Part shown: one piece after another, positions 49,066-59,997 of the stretch
How positions within the stretch are numbered: position 1 is the stretch's first letter
Layout: each line of letters opens with the position of its first letter
Assembly: GCF_014194695.1 (NCBI RefSeq)
Contig: NZ_JACIAH010000007.1
Coordinates: forward strand, 124,001-188,000
Direction of reading: 5' to 3'
DNA length: 64,000 bases
Source of the DNA: Rhizobium sp. BK399
Lineage (GTDB): Bacteria; Pseudomonadota; Alphaproteobacteria; Rhizobiales; Rhizobiaceae
Notes under the pieces: model-generated
Told to the model about the DNA's origin: nothing
Database searches by the model: none
The model's input: the letters and a program-made list of their open reading frames with translations, nothing else
Position numbers and translations under genes: made by a program

Positions 49066-49104
49066 GGATCTGTTCCTGTTTGGATTGCGTCGGCGCGCAA
49101 CTGA

Positions 49105-50247
<1,143 letters not shown>

Positions 50248-51411
50248 TTACTCGGCGGCCCGCCGTTCGTGGTGCAATGCGAGATACTCGGCGCTGCGCA
50301 TTTCGAAAAGGCGCGACACGGTACGATCGAATTCGAAGCCCTCGGTACCACGCGCTTGTGTCAACAAATTTTCAGGCATCGCTGCTGCGGACACATAGAG
50401 CCGCACGGCATGATCGTAAAGCGTATCGATCAGGATAATGAAGCGTTTGGTCTGGTTGCGCTTCTCGGGACCTAGCAGCGGCACGTGATCCAAGAAGATG
50501 GCGTCGAAGCGTTCGGCAATGGCCAGGAAATCGGCTGGGCCCAACGGCTTCTCGCAGAGATCGGCGAAGGTGAAGCGCGCCATTCGGTCGACGGCACGTG
50601 GCACGTGGATCGATCGTCCCTTCATGGGAATTTCCAATGGCTGCGCCTTGCGGCCATGAAGCGCCTGCATCCAGGACGCATCCATCGCCATGTCCGTCCG
50701 GTCATCGATTGGCGTCAGGTAGACAGGTTGGCTATCGAGTTTCTCCATCCGGTAGTCGGTCGGAGAGTCCAACGTCACGATTTCGACGTTCTGCTTGAGA
50801 AGATCGACGAAGGGCAGGAACAGGCTTCGATTGAGGCCGTCCTTGTAGAGGTTATCGGGCTCGACATTCGAGGTCGCGACCAGCAGGCACCCGCGCCGGA
50901 AGAGTTCGGAAAAAAGCCGCGATAGGATCATCGCGTCAGCAATATCCGTCACCGTGAACTCGTCGAAGCAAAGCAATTCGGCCTCATCATAAAGAGCTGC
51001 CGCGACGACCGGGATGGGGTCGGCCTGCTTGGTCTCGCCTTGCTTGAGCTTCAGCCGGTGCGCTGCGATGCGATTGTGCACATCGGTCATGAACTCATGG
51101 AAATGCGCGCGCCGCTTCTTCGCGCAGGGTGCCATCGCGAAGAACATATCCATCAGCATCGTCTTGCCGCGGCCGACGCTGCCGTGAATGTATAGGCCCT
51201 TGACCGCCTCCGACGACTTCTTCTTGTTGGCGAACAGCCAGCCGAGAGCGCTTCCCTTTGCCGCCGGCCGCCGCTGCTTCAATCCCGACAGCACTCGATC
51301 CAGGCATTTCGCCACATGCATCTGGGCTGAATCGATTTGAAGCGCGCCCGAAGCCGTCAGCGACTTCAATTGTTCGCTGACGCTCAGGCTGTAGTCTGGC
51401 ATGGGTTGCAT
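50248..51411 (-). CDS. zapE: ZapE/AFG1-like ATPase, cell division
   Basis: A 387-residue AFG1-family ATPase. Walker A reads YIHGSVGRGKTMLMD, Walker B LLCFDEFTVTDIADAMIL, and a LVATSNVEPDNLYKDGLNR segment carries the sensor motif typical of ZapE. E. coli ZapE binds the Z-ring and is needed for division under stress. The start may be ATG 51411 or 51402. The upstream gene is the Omp19-like lipoprotein, 45 bases away on the same strand. Confidence 0.93.
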   Translation of the reverse strand: MQPMPDYSLSVSEQLKSLTASGALQIDSAQMHVAKCLDRVLSGLKQRRPAAKGSALGWLFANKKKSSEAVKGLYIHGSVGRGKTMLMDMFFAMAPCAKKRRAHFHEFMTDVHNRIAAHRLKLKQGETKQADPIPVVAAALYDEAELLCFDEFTVTDIADAMILSRLFSELFRRGCLLVATSNVEPDNLYKDGLNRSLFLPFVDLLKQNVEIVTLDSPTDYRMEKLDSQPVYLTPIDDRTDMAMDASWMQALHGRKAQPLEIPMKGRSIHVPRAVDRMARFTFADLCEKPLGPADFLAIAERFDAIFLDHVPLLGPEKRNQTKRFIILIDTLYDHAVRLYVSAAAMPENLLTQARGTEGFEFDRTVSRLFEMRSAEYLALHHERRAAE

Positions 51412-51456
51412 AAAGGTCCGCCTATGGAGGATCGGCGGCCTTCGCCGCCCAATCTT

Positions 51457-51966
51457 TTAACGGCTGAGGCTGATCGGCTGTCCGGTATTGGTCTGGCCGC
51501 TGAAGGCATTGTCGGCTGTCTTGTAGACGCTGCCGATCTGGTTGCCGCTGCGGTCCTTCAGGAGAACCTGCTTGCCCGAGACTTCCCAGGAACCCATCGC
51601 CGTCAACTCGCCGACGCAACCGCGCGTACCGCCGCGCGAGCCGCTGCCGAGATTGGTGAGCGTCAGGAACATGTCGCAGGAGCCGTTGACGCGCCAGCTG
51701 CCGACCATCGATTCCTTGGTGACATCCATTGCATTCGCCGCCATCACGCCCGGCTGACCGCCAGCGACAGGTGCCGAGGTCGTCGGAGCAGCAGGGAACT
51801 GCGAAGAGCCGGAAGGCGGAGGAAGCTGCCCACCCTGAACCGACGGAACCGGCTGCGCCGTCAGTGGCGCCGGGGCGGAATAGCTCGCATCATTGTAAGC
51901 GGTGCGCTGGCAGCCAGCTAGCGACAGAATAACCACGAGACCTGTCGCCACATGTCTGAACTGCAT
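51457..51966 (-). CDS. Omp19/AprI-Inh-like outer-membrane lipoprotein
   Basis: A 169-residue precursor. The signal peptide ends in LSLAGC (Cys at 19), a lipobox. A Pro/Ala/Ser-rich linker of about 60 residues leads to a C-terminal domain of the protease-inhibitor Inh type, with [13 protein letters not shown] and [15 protein letters not shown], ending in GQPISLSR. This matches the layout of Brucella Omp19, an antigen that inhibits host proteases. Whether this protein inhibits proteases is not known. ATG 51966 is chosen for GGGAG at good spacing. Confidence 0.88.
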   Translation of the reverse strand: MQFRHVATGLVVILSLAGCQRTAYNDASYSAPAPLTAQPVPSVQGGQLPPPSGSSQFPAAPTTSAPVAGGQPGVMAANAMDVTKESMVGSWRVNGSCDMFLTLTNLGSGSRGGTRGCVGELTAMGSWEVSGKQVLLKDRSGNQIGSVYKTADNAFSGQTNTGQPISLSR

Positions 51967-52152
51967 CATGATACTCCCGATTTTTCCAGTATTGTCCTGA
52001 AATTGCCGCGCAATCACGGCGGAATTATCTTGAAAGGCTGTATTGAATCAAGCCAGCGCGAGGAGAAATTGTGTCGATGTGGGAGCAACGCCGCAACTCC
52101 GAGACAAATTTGGCGCAATCTCGAACAAAGCAACGCTCCGTGATCGCAGAGA

Positions 52153-52174
52153 GAAAAGGGCCGCATCGGGCCCT
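52153..52174 (-). terminator. Terminator of the sdh operon
   Basis: 6-bp stem AGGGCC / GGCCCT with a 6-base loop; leftward the stem is followed by TTTTCTCTCT. It is 13 bases after the sdhB stop. Confidence 0.85.
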
Positions 52175-52186
52175 ATGCTGAATTGA

Positions 52187-52966
52187 TCAAACGCGGCGCT
52201 CGACCATCATCTTCTTGATTTCGGCGATCGCCTTTGCCGGGTTAAGACCCTTCGGGCAGGTCTGCGCACAATTCATGATTGTGTGGCAGCGATAGAGGCG
52301 GAAGGGATCCTCGAGGTTGTCCAGGCGTTCGCCGGTCGCCTCGTCGCGGGAATCGATCAGCCAGCGATAGGCCTGCAGCAGGACAGCTGGACCGAGATAG
52401 CGATCGCCGTTCCACCAGTAGCTCGGACAGGAGGTCGAGCAGCAGGCGCAGAGGATGCACTCGTAGAGGCCATCGAGCTTCTGGCGATCTTCGTGGCTTT
52501 GCTTCCATTCCTTGGCAGGCGTCGGCGAAACCGTCTTCAGCCACGGCTCGATCGAGCGATGCTGGGCATAGAAGTTGGTGAGATCAGGGACAAGATCCTT
52601 AACGACAGGTAGGTGAGGCAGCGGATAGATCTTCACCGAGCCTTTGATCTCGTCCCGGCCCTTCGTACAAGCAAGGGTATTGGTGCCGTCGATGTTCATC
52701 GCACAGGAACCGCAGATGCCCTCGCGACAGGAGCGACGCAACGTCAGCGTCGGGTCGATGTTGTTCTTGATGTAGAGGAGACCGTCGAGCACCATCGGGC
52801 CGCAATTATCGACATCGATATAGAAGGTGTCGATCGACGGGTTCTGGCCATCGTCGGGGCTCCAACGGTAGACGCGGAATTCGCGGGTATTCTTGGCGCC
52901 AGCCGGCTTTGGCCACACCTTGCCTTCGCGCATCTGGGAGTTCTTGGGAAGAGCGAGTTCAACCAT
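52187..52966 (-). CDS. sdhB: Succinate dehydrogenase iron-sulfur subunit
   Basis: A 259-residue subunit with three Fe-S clusters: [2Fe-2S] in [16 protein letters not shown] plus a later Cys, [4Fe-4S] in [13 protein letters not shown], and the C-terminal [17 protein letters not shown] for the [3Fe-4S]. It passes electrons from SdhA to quinone at SdhCD. Start ATG 52966; 12 bases after sdhA. Confidence 0.97.
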   Translation of the reverse strand: MVELALPKNSQMREGKVWPKPAGAKNTREFRVYRWSPDDGQNPSIDTFYIDVDNCGPMVLDGLLYIKNNIDPTLTLRRSCREGICGSCAMNIDGTNTLACTKGRDEIKGSVKIYPLPHLPVVKDLVPDLTNFYAQHRSIEPWLKTVSPTPAKEWKQSHEDRQKLDGLYECILCACCSTSCPSYWWNGDRYLGPAVLLQAYRWLIDSRDEATGERLDNLEDPFRLYRCHTIMNCAQTCPKGLNPAKAIAEIKKMMVERRV

Positions 52967-52978
52967 GTCCAGTTCCTC

Positions 52979-54820
52979 TTAGTACACGCGAGCCTTGGGC
53001 GCGATCTTCTGGGGATCGATGCCCTCTGCGATGAGCTCGGTGTGAACCGGGCGGTAGTCGAGCTTGACGTCGCCTGCCTCGTTGACCCAGGCGAGCGTAT
53101 GCTTGCGCCAGTTGACGTCGTCGCGGCCGGCGAATGCGCCTTCCGTGTAGTCTTCGCGGGCGTGAGAACCGCGGCTCTCTTTGCGTGCTTCGGCGCCGTA
53201 GATCGTGGTGATGGCATTGGCCATCAGGTTCTGCAGCTCGAGTGTTTCGACAAGGTCGGAGTTCCAGATCATCGAACGGTCGGTGACCTTGATGTCACGC
53301 ATTTCCTGCCAGATGGCGGAGATGCGCTTGCAGCCTGACTCCAGCGATTCCTGCGTACGGAACACGGCAGCGTCCTCCTGCATGGCGCGCTGCATCTTTT
53401 CGCGCAGCACCGCCGTCGGCGTACCGCCGCTGGCATTGCGCAGGCCATCGAAGCGATCCATGATCTTGTCACAGGCGGCGACATTCAGATGCGGCACCGG
53501 TGCTGCACGGTCGATCACCTCTCCAGCGCGGATCGCGGCAGCGCGGCCGAAGACCACGAGGTCGATCAGCGAATTGGAACCGAGGCGATTGGCGCCGTGC
53601 ACCGAGGCGCAACCGGCCTCGCCGACCGCCATCAGGCCCGGAATGATCCGCTCAGGATTGGAACTGTCGGCGTTGAGCACTTCGCCCCAATAATTCGTCG
53701 GAATACCGCCCATGTTGTAGTGAACGGTCGGCAGAACCGGGATCGGCTCGCGCGTCACGTCGACACCGGCGAAGATCTTGGCGCTCTCGGAAATACCCGG
53801 CAGGCGCTCGTGCAGAACGGCCGGATCGAGGTGGTCGAGATGCAGGAATATGTGGTCCTTGTTCTTGCCGACGCCGCGACCTTCACGGATCTCGAGCGTC
53901 ATGCAGCGCGAAACGACGTCGCGCGAGGCAAGGTCCTTGGCCGAAGGAGCATAGCGTTCCATGAAGCGCTCGCCCTCGGAGTTGACGAGGTAACCGCCCT
54001 CGCCGCGTGCGCCTTCGGTGATCAGACAGCCCGAACCGTAGATGCCGGTCGGGTGGAACTGAACGAATTCCATGTCCTGCAAAGGCAGGCCGGCGCGTGC
54101 CGCCATGCCGCCGCCGTCGCCGGTGCAGGTGTGCGCCGAGGTCGCCGAGAAATAGGCGCGGCCGTAGCCGCCGGTCGCCAGCACCACCATCTTGGCGGCG
54201 AAGCGATGGATCGTGCCGTCATCGAGGCACCAGGCGACGACGCCGGTGCAGCGGCTGCCGTCATCCGACATGATCAGGTCGAGCGCGAAATACTCGATGA
54301 AGAATTCGGCGTTGTTGCGCAGCGACTGGCCATAGAGCGTGTGCAGGATGGCGTGGCCGGTACGGTCGGCCACGGCGCAGGTGCGCTGTACCGGCGGGCC
54401 TTCGCCGTAGTTCTGCATGTGGCCACCGAACGGCCGCTGATAGATTTTACCTTCTTCGTTACGCGAGAAGGGAACGCCGTAGTGTTCGAGCTCATAGACC
54501 GCCTTCGGCGCTTCCATGGTCAGATACTGCATGGCATCGACGTCGCCGAGCCAGTCAGAACCCTTGACGGTGTCATAGAGGTGCCATTGCCAGCTGTCGG
54601 GCGTCATGTTGCGCAGAGAAGCGGCGATACCGCCCTGCGCGGCGACCGTGTGCGAGCGGGTCGGGAATACCTTGGTGATGCAGGCCGTGCGGAAACCCTG
54701 TTCGGCCATCCCAAGCGTGGCGCGAAGACCGGCGCCGCCGGCGCCGACGACGATCACGTCATATGAGTGATCGACGTATTTGTAGGCCTTCCCATTCTGA
54801 GCGGGTGAAGTCGGTGCCAT
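52979..54820 (-). CDS. sdhA: Succinate dehydrogenase flavoprotein subunit
   Basis: A 613-residue FAD subunit that oxidises succinate to fumarate. FAD motif [11 protein letters not shown], the covalent FAD-His in [14 protein letters not shown], and the catalytic region [21 protein letters not shown]. The C-terminal [10 protein letters not shown] is typical. Length matches the family. Confidence 0.97.
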   Translation of the reverse strand: MAPTSPAQNGKAYKYVDHSYDVIVVGAGGAGLRATLGMAEQGFRTACITKVFPTRSHTVAAQGGIAASLRNMTPDSWQWHLYDTVKGSDWLGDVDAMQYLTMEAPKAVYELEHYGVPFSRNEEGKIYQRPFGGHMQNYGEGPPVQRTCAVADRTGHAILHTLYGQSLRNNAEFFIEYFALDLIMSDDGSRCTGVVAWCLDDGTIHRFAAKMVVLATGGYGRAYFSATSAHTCTGDGGGMAARAGLPLQDMEFVQFHPTGIYGSGCLITEGARGEGGYLVNSEGERFMERYAPSAKDLASRDVVSRCMTLEIREGRGVGKNKDHIFLHLDHLDPAVLHERLPGISESAKIFAGVDVTREPIPVLPTVHYNMGGIPTNYWGEVLNADSSNPERIIPGLMAVGEAGCASVHGANRLGSNSLIDLVVFGRAAAIRAGEVIDRAAPVPHLNVAACDKIMDRFDGLRNASGGTPTAVLREKMQRAMQEDAAVFRTQESLESGCKRISAIWQEMRDIKVTDRSMIWNSDLVETLELQNLMANAITTIYGAEARKESRGSHAREDYTEGAFAGRDDVNWRKHTLAWVNEAGDVKLDYRPVHTELIAEGIDPQKIAPKARVY

Positions 54821-54827
54821 GATACGG

Positions 54828-55208
54828 TTATCCTACGAATGCAATTTTCAGAATGGCGAAGAGACAGAGCCCCGCCATCAGGATCGAAAAGAAGGTATTC
54901 AGCATCAGTAGGCCGATCTTGGCAAACTCGCCGTGAACGTAGTCCTCGATGATGACCTGCATGCCGAGCCGCATGTGAATGATGCCGGACACGACCATCA
55001 AACCCATGATGACTGCGACAAGCGGGTTCGACAGGGCGTGAACCACGTCGGAATAAGGCTCGCCCGCGTGGACGATCATGAAAATGATGAAGAAGAGAAA
55101 AAGGGGCACATTGGCAACCGCAGTGACGCGCTGGCGCCAGAAATGATCGGTTCCTTCCTTGGCCGAGCCAAGGCCGCGAACCTTACCCAGGGGGGTGCGC
55201 ATATCCAT
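54828..55208 (-). CDS. sdhD: Succinate dehydrogenase membrane anchor subunit
   Basis: A 126-residue membrane protein with three helices (about residues 33-50, 58-80 and 98-122). The second helix carries [18 protein letters not shown], with the haem-ligand His and the quinone-site Asp-Tyr. It lies 11 bases after sdhC and 7 bases before sdhA. Confidence 0.95.
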   Translation of the reverse strand: MDMRTPLGKVRGLGSAKEGTDHFWRQRVTAVANVPLFLFFIIFMIVHAGEPYSDVVHALSNPLVAVIMGLMVVSGIIHMRLGMQVIIEDYVHGEFAKIGLLMLNTFFSILMAGLCLFAILKIAFVG

Positions 55209-55219
55209 GAGAACAACCT

Positions 55220-55615
55220 TCAGAAGCGAATAAGGAAGCCGATCACCCAGACCAGCACGGTCAGACAGAGCGATATGACGATTGAGGCCTGGGCCATCCT
55301 GGTCGAGACTTCCTTGTCGAAGCCGTAACCGAGATCCCAGACGAAGTGACGGAAACCGCCGACCATATGGTGCAAGAGAGCCCAGGTATAGCCGAGCAAC
55401 ACGAGCTTGCCGACGATGCTGCCGAGGATCCAGTTGACCCAGTCATAGTAGGCTTGACCGGTCGCAGCCGCGATCAGCCACCAGGCGACCAGCAGCGTCC
55501 CGACGTAAAGAGCGCCACCGGTAATGCGGTGAACGATCGACATGACCATGGTGGGGATTGGTTTGTAAATTTGCAAATGCGGCGACAGGGGCCGGTTATT
55601 TGTCACATTCGCCAT
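55220..55615 (-). CDS. sdhC: Succinate dehydrogenase cytochrome b556 subunit
   Basis: A 131-residue three-helix anchor. The family start [12 protein letters not shown] and SIVHRITGG (quinone site) are clear, and haem-ligand His is in [20 protein letters not shown] 55615 is chosen over an upstream start because [13 protein letters not shown] is the usual beginning. First gene of sdhCDAB. Confidence 0.96.
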   Translation of the reverse strand: MANVTNNRPLSPHLQIYKPIPTMVMSIVHRITGGALYVGTLLVAWWLIAAATGQAYYDWVNWILGSIVGKLVLLGYTWALLHHMVGGFRHFVWDLGYGFDKEVSTRMAQASIVISLCLTVLVWVIGFLIRF

Positions 55616-55927
55616 CAGAACCTCGCGGCGTCTTCTCTGCGCTCCCGACATCAGGGAGCATTCAAGGCGATCACACGAAGGACAAATTTGTTTGTGTGCG
55701 TCGCATCAATGGCGACGTTTAATCACGTAAGCCCCTAACGACAAGTATAATTGCAACCCCAATTTAATTTAATCGATTTGCGTCTCTGGGTGGCGCGAAC
55801 TGCGCTTGACGGCCGGCCTGGCTCCCGACGCAAGCGGCATGTCGGGGTGTCTTCTGGACAATTAGCTGCTTTTGGCGCATTTTGCGGTTAACGCTTTGTT
55901 AACAGTTCCATTTTGGAGATCCGCGCG
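55616..55927. other. Divergent intergenic region between sdhC and a secreted protein gene
   Basis: A 312-base gap serving sdhCDAB leftward and the Gly-rich protein gene rightward. It holds an AT-rich stretch near 55740-55785 with the predicted sdh -10 box and a palindrome ACAAATTTGT at 55682-55691. A GGAG at 55914-55917 is the ribosome-binding site of the rightward gene. No gene is seen. Confidence 0.6.
55744..55749 (-). promoter_or_regulatory. Predicted -10 box of the sdh promoter
   Basis: Reverse-strand TATACT with a weak TTAAAT at 17-base spacing upstream, giving a leader of about 120-130 bases to sdhC. Prediction only. Confidence 0.35.
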
Positions 55928-56464
55928 ATGCTGAAGCTTGCCTCCGTGCTCGTTTCCCTTGCCGCTGCCGCTTTGATCGCAATGCCGACCTCCGCCGGCG
56001 ACTTCGGCCACAATTCGTTCTCTCGCCACGGTGGCAAGGTTTTCATTGGGCATCGTACTCCCATGATCCTCGGCCGGCCGTTTCGTGGCTTGAACCATGG
56101 GCGCCCACATTTCGCCGATGGATACGGCCGGTTCGGCTATGGCCACGGTCGCACGCCTTTGATCAAGCGCGCCTCGTTTCCTTATCGCGGCTACAACGGC
56201 TTTGGCGGCGGTTACGGCGGTTATGGTGGACGCAATGTAATCGTCGTCGTTGCGCCACAGAGCGGCGGAAGCGTAGGCGGCACCTATGCGGGATCGTCCT
56301 ACGTCTACGACAGCGACGGCGGAACTTACGCGGTCGGCAGCAGCTATGGCTTTCCGGTGCCAGTCCAAACCACCGGTCTGGCGCCAATGGCCAAGGTCAT
56401 CAGCGTGACGGCAAAGAGCAGCGCTTGCTCCTACGAGGCAGGTGTTTGTGTGATCAGGCCGTGA
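55928..56464 (+). CDS. Small secreted Gly/Tyr-rich protein of unknown function
   Basis: A 178-residue precursor with a Sec signal peptide (MLKLASVLVSLAAAALIAMPTSA, cut after TSA). The mature part is rich in Gly, Tyr, His and Arg (YGRFGYGHGR, GGGYGGYGGRN), with two Cys close to the end (CSYEAGVC). The composition suggests an unfolded or surface-exposed protein. I do not recognise a family. The ATG at 55928 follows GGAG; it is convergent with the methyltransferase gene and overlaps its stop by 11 bases. Confidence 0.75.
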   Translation: MLKLASVLVSLAAAALIAMPTSAGDFGHNSFSRHGGKVFIGHRTPMILGRPFRGLNHGRPHFADGYGRFGYGHGRTPLIKRASFPYRGYNGFGGGYGGYGGRNVIVVVAPQSGGSVGGTYAGSSYVYDSDGGTYAVGSSYGFPVPVQTTGLAPMAKVISVTAKSSACSYEAGVCVIRP

Positions 56465-57101
56465 ACCGCCAAACAGTTGTTTTCTTCACCTCGCTGTCCT
56501 CAAGTGCCCGCGTAACCGGGACTTGATAGGCTGCGCAGAATTCCAGGCGCTCCCTGGGAAGGTAGGCGCGGCCCGGATCGCCGACGAAGACCGTGATGCC
56601 CTGGCGACTGAGCGTCTCGAACCACGGAACGATCGCCGTGGCAAAATCGCTGTCGTAGAAGACATCGCCAGCGAGCAGAATATCCGCTTCGACGTGGCTG
56701 CCGATCAGATCGGCATCGCTGAAATCGACCTCGACCTTGTTCAGCCCGGTGTTGAGCCGCACAGCGGTTTTCGTCCAGGGATCAATGTCGGCGGCAACGA
56801 CTTTGGCCGCTCCGGCCATTTTTGCCGCGATCGCGACAAGGCCGGAGCCCGTGGCGAAATCGACAACGCGCTTGCCGGCAACAGTATCAGGATGGTCGAG
56901 TATGTACCGCGCCAGTCCCTGACCGCCCGCCCAGGCAAACGCCCAGAACGGCGGCGGCAGACCGATCTCCGCGAGTTCCTCTTCCGTCTTGAGCCACAAG
57001 TCATGTGCCTCAGCCGCCAGATGCAGCCGAATCTCCGGCACATGCGGCGGCGCCATCACGCCGGTATTGGCGCGGATGAAGATTTCGGGATCAGTCTTCA
57101 A
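56454..57101 (-). CDS. SAM-dependent methyltransferase, ETF-beta lysine methyltransferase-like
   Basis: A 215-residue class I methyltransferase. SAM motif I is VVDFATGSGLVAIAA; the acidic end of the next strand is AADIDPWT, and LAGDVFYD holds the motif IV region of the methyltransferase-16 group. The FWAFAWAGGQGLARY segment resembles ETF-beta lysine methyltransferases, so a protein lysine target such as EtfB is plausible but not proven. It starts 7 bases after the EVE gene and is likely the last gene of the tsaD operon. Confidence 0.85.
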   Translation of the reverse strand: MKTDPEIFIRANTGVMAPPHVPEIRLHLAAEAHDLWLKTEEELAEIGLPPPFWAFAWAGGQGLARYILDHPDTVAGKRVVDFATGSGLVAIAAKMAGAAKVVAADIDPWTKTAVRLNTGLNKVEVDFSDADLIGSHVEADILLAGDVFYDSDFATAIVPWFETLSRQGITVFVGDPGRAYLPRERLEFCAAYQVPVTRALEDSEVKKTTVWRFTA

Positions 57102-57108
57102 TGGTCGC

Positions 57109-57546
57109 TCAACGCGGCGGATTGTCGAGCCCGCCCAAGCGGCAGATCTCCAGATACTCCTCGTCCGTGACCGGCTGGACCGAAAGTCGCATGGAGGTGA
57201 CGAGCGACATCTTGGCGAACTTCTCGTTGGCCTTGATGTCCTTCAGCGAGACCGGCTTGGGGATGTCGCAGACGGCGCGAATATCGACGCAGTCCCAGCG
57301 GTCATCGCCCTTGGCGGTCGAGTCAGGGTGAGACAGTGCGCAGACCTCGACGATACCGACGATCTCGAGGCCCTCGTTGGAGTGATAGAAGAAGCCCTTG
57401 TCCCCCAACTGCATCGCCCGCATGTTGTTGCGCGCGAGATAGTTCCGGACACCGGTCCATTCGGTGCCCTTCTCGCCGGCAGCCTTTTGCTGCTCCCACG
57501 ACCAGGAAGCGGGTTCGGATTTGTAAAGCCAATGCGCCACGCTCAT
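57109..57546 (-). CDS. EVE domain-containing protein
   Basis: A 145-residue single-domain EVE (PUA-like) protein. HWLYKSEPASWSWE at the start and WTGVRNYLARNNMR with GFFYHSNE are hallmark segments; the aromatic cage would bind modified nucleobases. Its start overlaps the stop of the YciI gene (ATGA), so the two are coupled. Confidence 0.93.
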   Translation of the reverse strand: MSVAHWLYKSEPASWSWEQQKAAGEKGTEWTGVRNYLARNNMRAMQLGDKGFFYHSNEGLEIVGIVEVCALSHPDSTAKGDDRWDCVDIRAVCDIPKPVSLKDIKANEKFAKMSLVTSMRLSVQPVTDEEYLEICRLGGLDNPPR

Positions 57547-57836
57547 GCCTCCGGATTGTTGAAGACCCAGTTGAAGGGCTTGATATCGACGCTCTCAAAG
57601 AGACCGGCCTTGGTGTAGGGATCGCTGTCGGCCAGCGCCTTAGCTGCTTCGATCGTATCGGCATGAATGATCACGAGGCTGCCGCAGGGCTTGCCTTCGG
57701 CGTCCAGAAACGGGCCGGCCATCTTCAGCACACCCTCGGCATTGAGCTTGTTGAGGTGTTCCACGTGGGCGGGTCTCGCCTCCATGCGAACGTTGAGATG
57801 ATCGGGTTTATCCTTGCAGAGGAGAGCAAAAAGCAT
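57543..57836 (-). CDS. YciI-family protein
   Basis: A 97-residue YciI-like protein: MLFALLCKDKPDHLNVRMEAR start, conserved HVEHLNKL His near residue 25, GSLVIIHADT strand and ADSDPYTKAGLF. It is coupled to the EVE gene by an ATGA overlap and follows gpsA after 10 bases. Function unknown for the family. Confidence 0.92.
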   Translation of the reverse strand: MLFALLCKDKPDHLNVRMEARPAHVEHLNKLNAEGVLKMAGPFLDAEGKPCGSLVIIHADTIEAAKALADSDPYTKAGLFESVDIKPFNWVFNNPEA

Positions 57837-57846
57837 ATCGGAACTC

Positions 57847-58830
57847 CTATTCAGTCGTTATCGGACGCGTCATGAGCTGATCGATGGCCTCGGGGATGCC
57901 GAGCTTGCCTTCGATGATGGCGGACACGGCATCGGTAATTGGCATGCTGACACCAAGAGACTGTGCCAGGCGCGATGCCACGGCGGCGGCAAACGCACCC
58001 TCGACAAGTTCGCCATGGGAGGGATCGACCGTCTCGCCGCGACCGAGCGCGATCCCGAAGCGCAGGTTGCGCGACTGATGGCTGGTCGCCGTCAAGACCA
58101 GATCACCAAGGCCGGAGAGGCCAGGCACAGTATCCGCCTGCCCGCCTTTGGCGACGACAAACCGCGACATCTCGGCAAGCCCGCGGGCAATTAGCGCCGC
58201 GCGCGCAGAGTCGCCGATCCCTGCGCCCTCCACGATCCCGCAGGCGATCGCCAGGACATTCTTCAGTGCGCCGCCAAGCTGGACGCCGATCCGATCAGAC
58301 GAGGCATAGAGCCGGAACGTCCGCCCGGAAATGGCGTGGGCCAGCCTTTCGGCAACGTCTATATCCGCTGCGGCGATCGCCATCGCCGTTGGCAGTCCCT
58401 TGGCAATGTCGGCAGCAAAGCCAGGCCCCGACAGCACGGCCACGGGGTGACCCGGAATTTCGCGCTCCAGCATGTCAGTCAAGAGGTTGCCTGTCGCCCT
58501 CTCGATGCCCTTCGCGCAGGTCACCACGATGGCATTGCTTGCAAGATAGGGTCGGTACTGCCTCGCCGCATCCGCCTGTGCCTGCGACGGCATCGCGAAG
58601 AGCACGATCTCAGCATCAGAAATTGCATCCGGTTCGGCGGAAAAGCCGAGCGCCTCCGGCAAGGCAATGCCCGGCAAGGCCGCGTCATGCCGGTGCTCGG
58701 CCTTCAGGTCGGCGATCAACTCAGGATCGCGGCCGACCAGCGTGACTGCATTGCGCTCCGTCAGGGCAATCACTGCGGCAAGCGCCGTTCCAAAGGCGCC
58801 AGCGCCGACGACAGCAATCTTTTCGCTCAT
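57847..58830 (-). CDS. gpsA: Glycerol-3-phosphate dehydrogenase [NAD(P)+]
   Basis: A 327-residue enzyme reducing dihydroxyacetone phosphate to sn-glycerol-3-phosphate for phospholipid synthesis. Cofactor motif [12 protein letters not shown] at the N-terminus, then [23 protein letters not shown] and the catalytic [15 protein letters not shown] lysine segment. Its ATG overlaps the tsaD stop (ATGA). Confidence 0.96.
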   Translation of the reverse strand: MSEKIAVVGAGAFGTALAAVIALTERNAVTLVGRDPELIADLKAEHRHDAALPGIALPEALGFSAEPDAISDAEIVLFAMPSQAQADAARQYRPYLASNAIVVTCAKGIERATGNLLTDMLEREIPGHPVAVLSGPGFAADIAKGLPTAMAIAAADIDVAERLAHAISGRTFRLYASSDRIGVQLGGALKNVLAIACGIVEGAGIGDSARAALIARGLAEMSRFVVAKGGQADTVPGLSGLGDLVLTATSHQSRNLRFGIALGRGETVDPSHGELVEGAFAAAVASRLAQSLGVSMPITDAVSAIIEGKLGIPEAIDQLMTRPITTE

Positions 58831-59924
58831 GCTTTCGCTCCACGCTTGCCGAAGCCAAGCAATGTCTCGGCGTTTGAATCCAGCGGCCAGCGCGACCGCG
58901 GCTGCACATCGAGATCATCCGGCTCGACGCCCGTTGCCATGCGCTCCAGACCTGCCCAGGCAATCATCACAGCGTTATCCGTACACAAATGCAGCGGCGG
59001 CGCGACGAAACGAAAGCCATGCTTGTCGCAAAGCGACTGCAAGGTACTGCGAACCTCCAGATTGGCCGCAACCCCACCGGCAACCACAAGGGCCGGTCGA
59101 CCGTCGACATTTGGGAATTCGGCCTTGAAGCGCTCGAGCCCACGGCCAATGCGATCCTTCAGCGTGCCCGAGATTGCCTTCTGGAACGAGGCGCAGATAT
59201 CCGCGACATCCTGCTCCGTCAACGGCGCGATTTCGCTCGCCGCCTGACGCACAGCCGTCTTCAGGCCGGAGAACGAGAAATTGAGCTTTGTCTCTCCAAC
59301 TAGCGGTCGCGGAAAGTTGAACCGATCGGGGTTACCGCTCTTGGCGGCGCGCTCGACCGCGGGTCCGCCGGGATACGGCAGACTCAGCAACTTCGCCGTC
59401 TTGTCGAAGGCCTCGCCAAGCGCGTCGTCGATCGTCGTACCCCAGCGTTCATATTGTCCGACGCCGCGCACGAGAATAAGCTGCGTATGGCCGCCGGACA
59501 CGAGCAGCATCAGATAGGGAAATGCAAGCCCGTCCGTCAGCCGCGCCGTCAATGCATGCCCTTCGAGGTGATTGACCGCATAGAGCGGTTTCCCGGACGC
59601 CTTGGCGATCGCTTTGCCGGTCATGAGCCCGACGAGCAGACCACCGATCAGCCCAGGCCCCGAGGTTGCCGCGATGGCATCGATATCGGAGAGTGACACA
59701 TTGGCGCGTTTCAAGGCCTCGTCGATCAGCGTATCGAGGGCCTCGACATGGGCGCGCGCGGCGATCTCGGGCACCACGCCGCCGTAAGCGCTATGCTCTT
59801 CGAGCTGGCTCAAGACAACGTCAGAGCGCACTGTCGGCTGCCCGTCGATAGCACGCTCGACCACTGCTGCGGCGGTTTCGTCGCAGCTTGTTTCGATGCC
59901 GAGGATGCGTAGAAAGGGCGCCAT
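58827..59924 (-). CDS. tsaD: tRNA N6-threonylcarbamoyladenosine transferase TsaD
   Basis: A 365-residue ASKHA-fold enzyme that puts the threonylcarbamoyl group on A37 of ANN-decoding tRNAs, with TsaB and TsaE. The start is [16 protein letters not shown]; metal-binding histidines are in [12 protein letters not shown], and [13 protein letters not shown] and [14 protein letters not shown] are conserved. ATG 59924 is chosen over an upstream frame extension that lies in the hemC promoter region. It leads the operon tsaD-gpsA-yciI-EVE-methyltransferase and is divergent from hemC. Confidence 0.96.
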   Translation of the reverse strand: MAPFLRILGIETSCDETAAAVVERAIDGQPTVRSDVVLSQLEEHSAYGGVVPEIAARAHVEALDTLIDEALKRANVSLSDIDAIAATSGPGLIGGLLVGLMTGKAIAKASGKPLYAVNHLEGHALTARLTDGLAFPYLMLLVSGGHTQLILVRGVGQYERWGTTIDDALGEAFDKTAKLLSLPYPGGPAVERAAKSGNPDRFNFPRPLVGETKLNFSFSGLKTAVRQAASEIAPLTEQDVADICASFQKAISGTLKDRIGRGLERFKAEFPNVDGRPALVVAGGVAANLEVRSTLQSLCDKHGFRFVAPPLHLCTDNAVMIAWAGLERMATGVEPDDLDVQPRSRWPLDSNAETLLGFGKRGAKA

Positions 59925-59997
59925 GAAACCTGATCGTTGATTGCGATGGGTCTTAAACCCGTTTACGAGGAACTCCGGTAACAACGGATCAATGCGG

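Noticed and set aside
47080..49104. 674-codon open frame opposite sucD-sucC
   Set aside because: Shadow of two well-identified genes; composition is Asp/Arg/Gly-rich without any family signature.
55682..55691. ACAAATTTGT palindrome upstream of sdhC as an operator
   Set aside because: Only 10 bases and AT-rich, so it is likely by chance; nothing else supports it.
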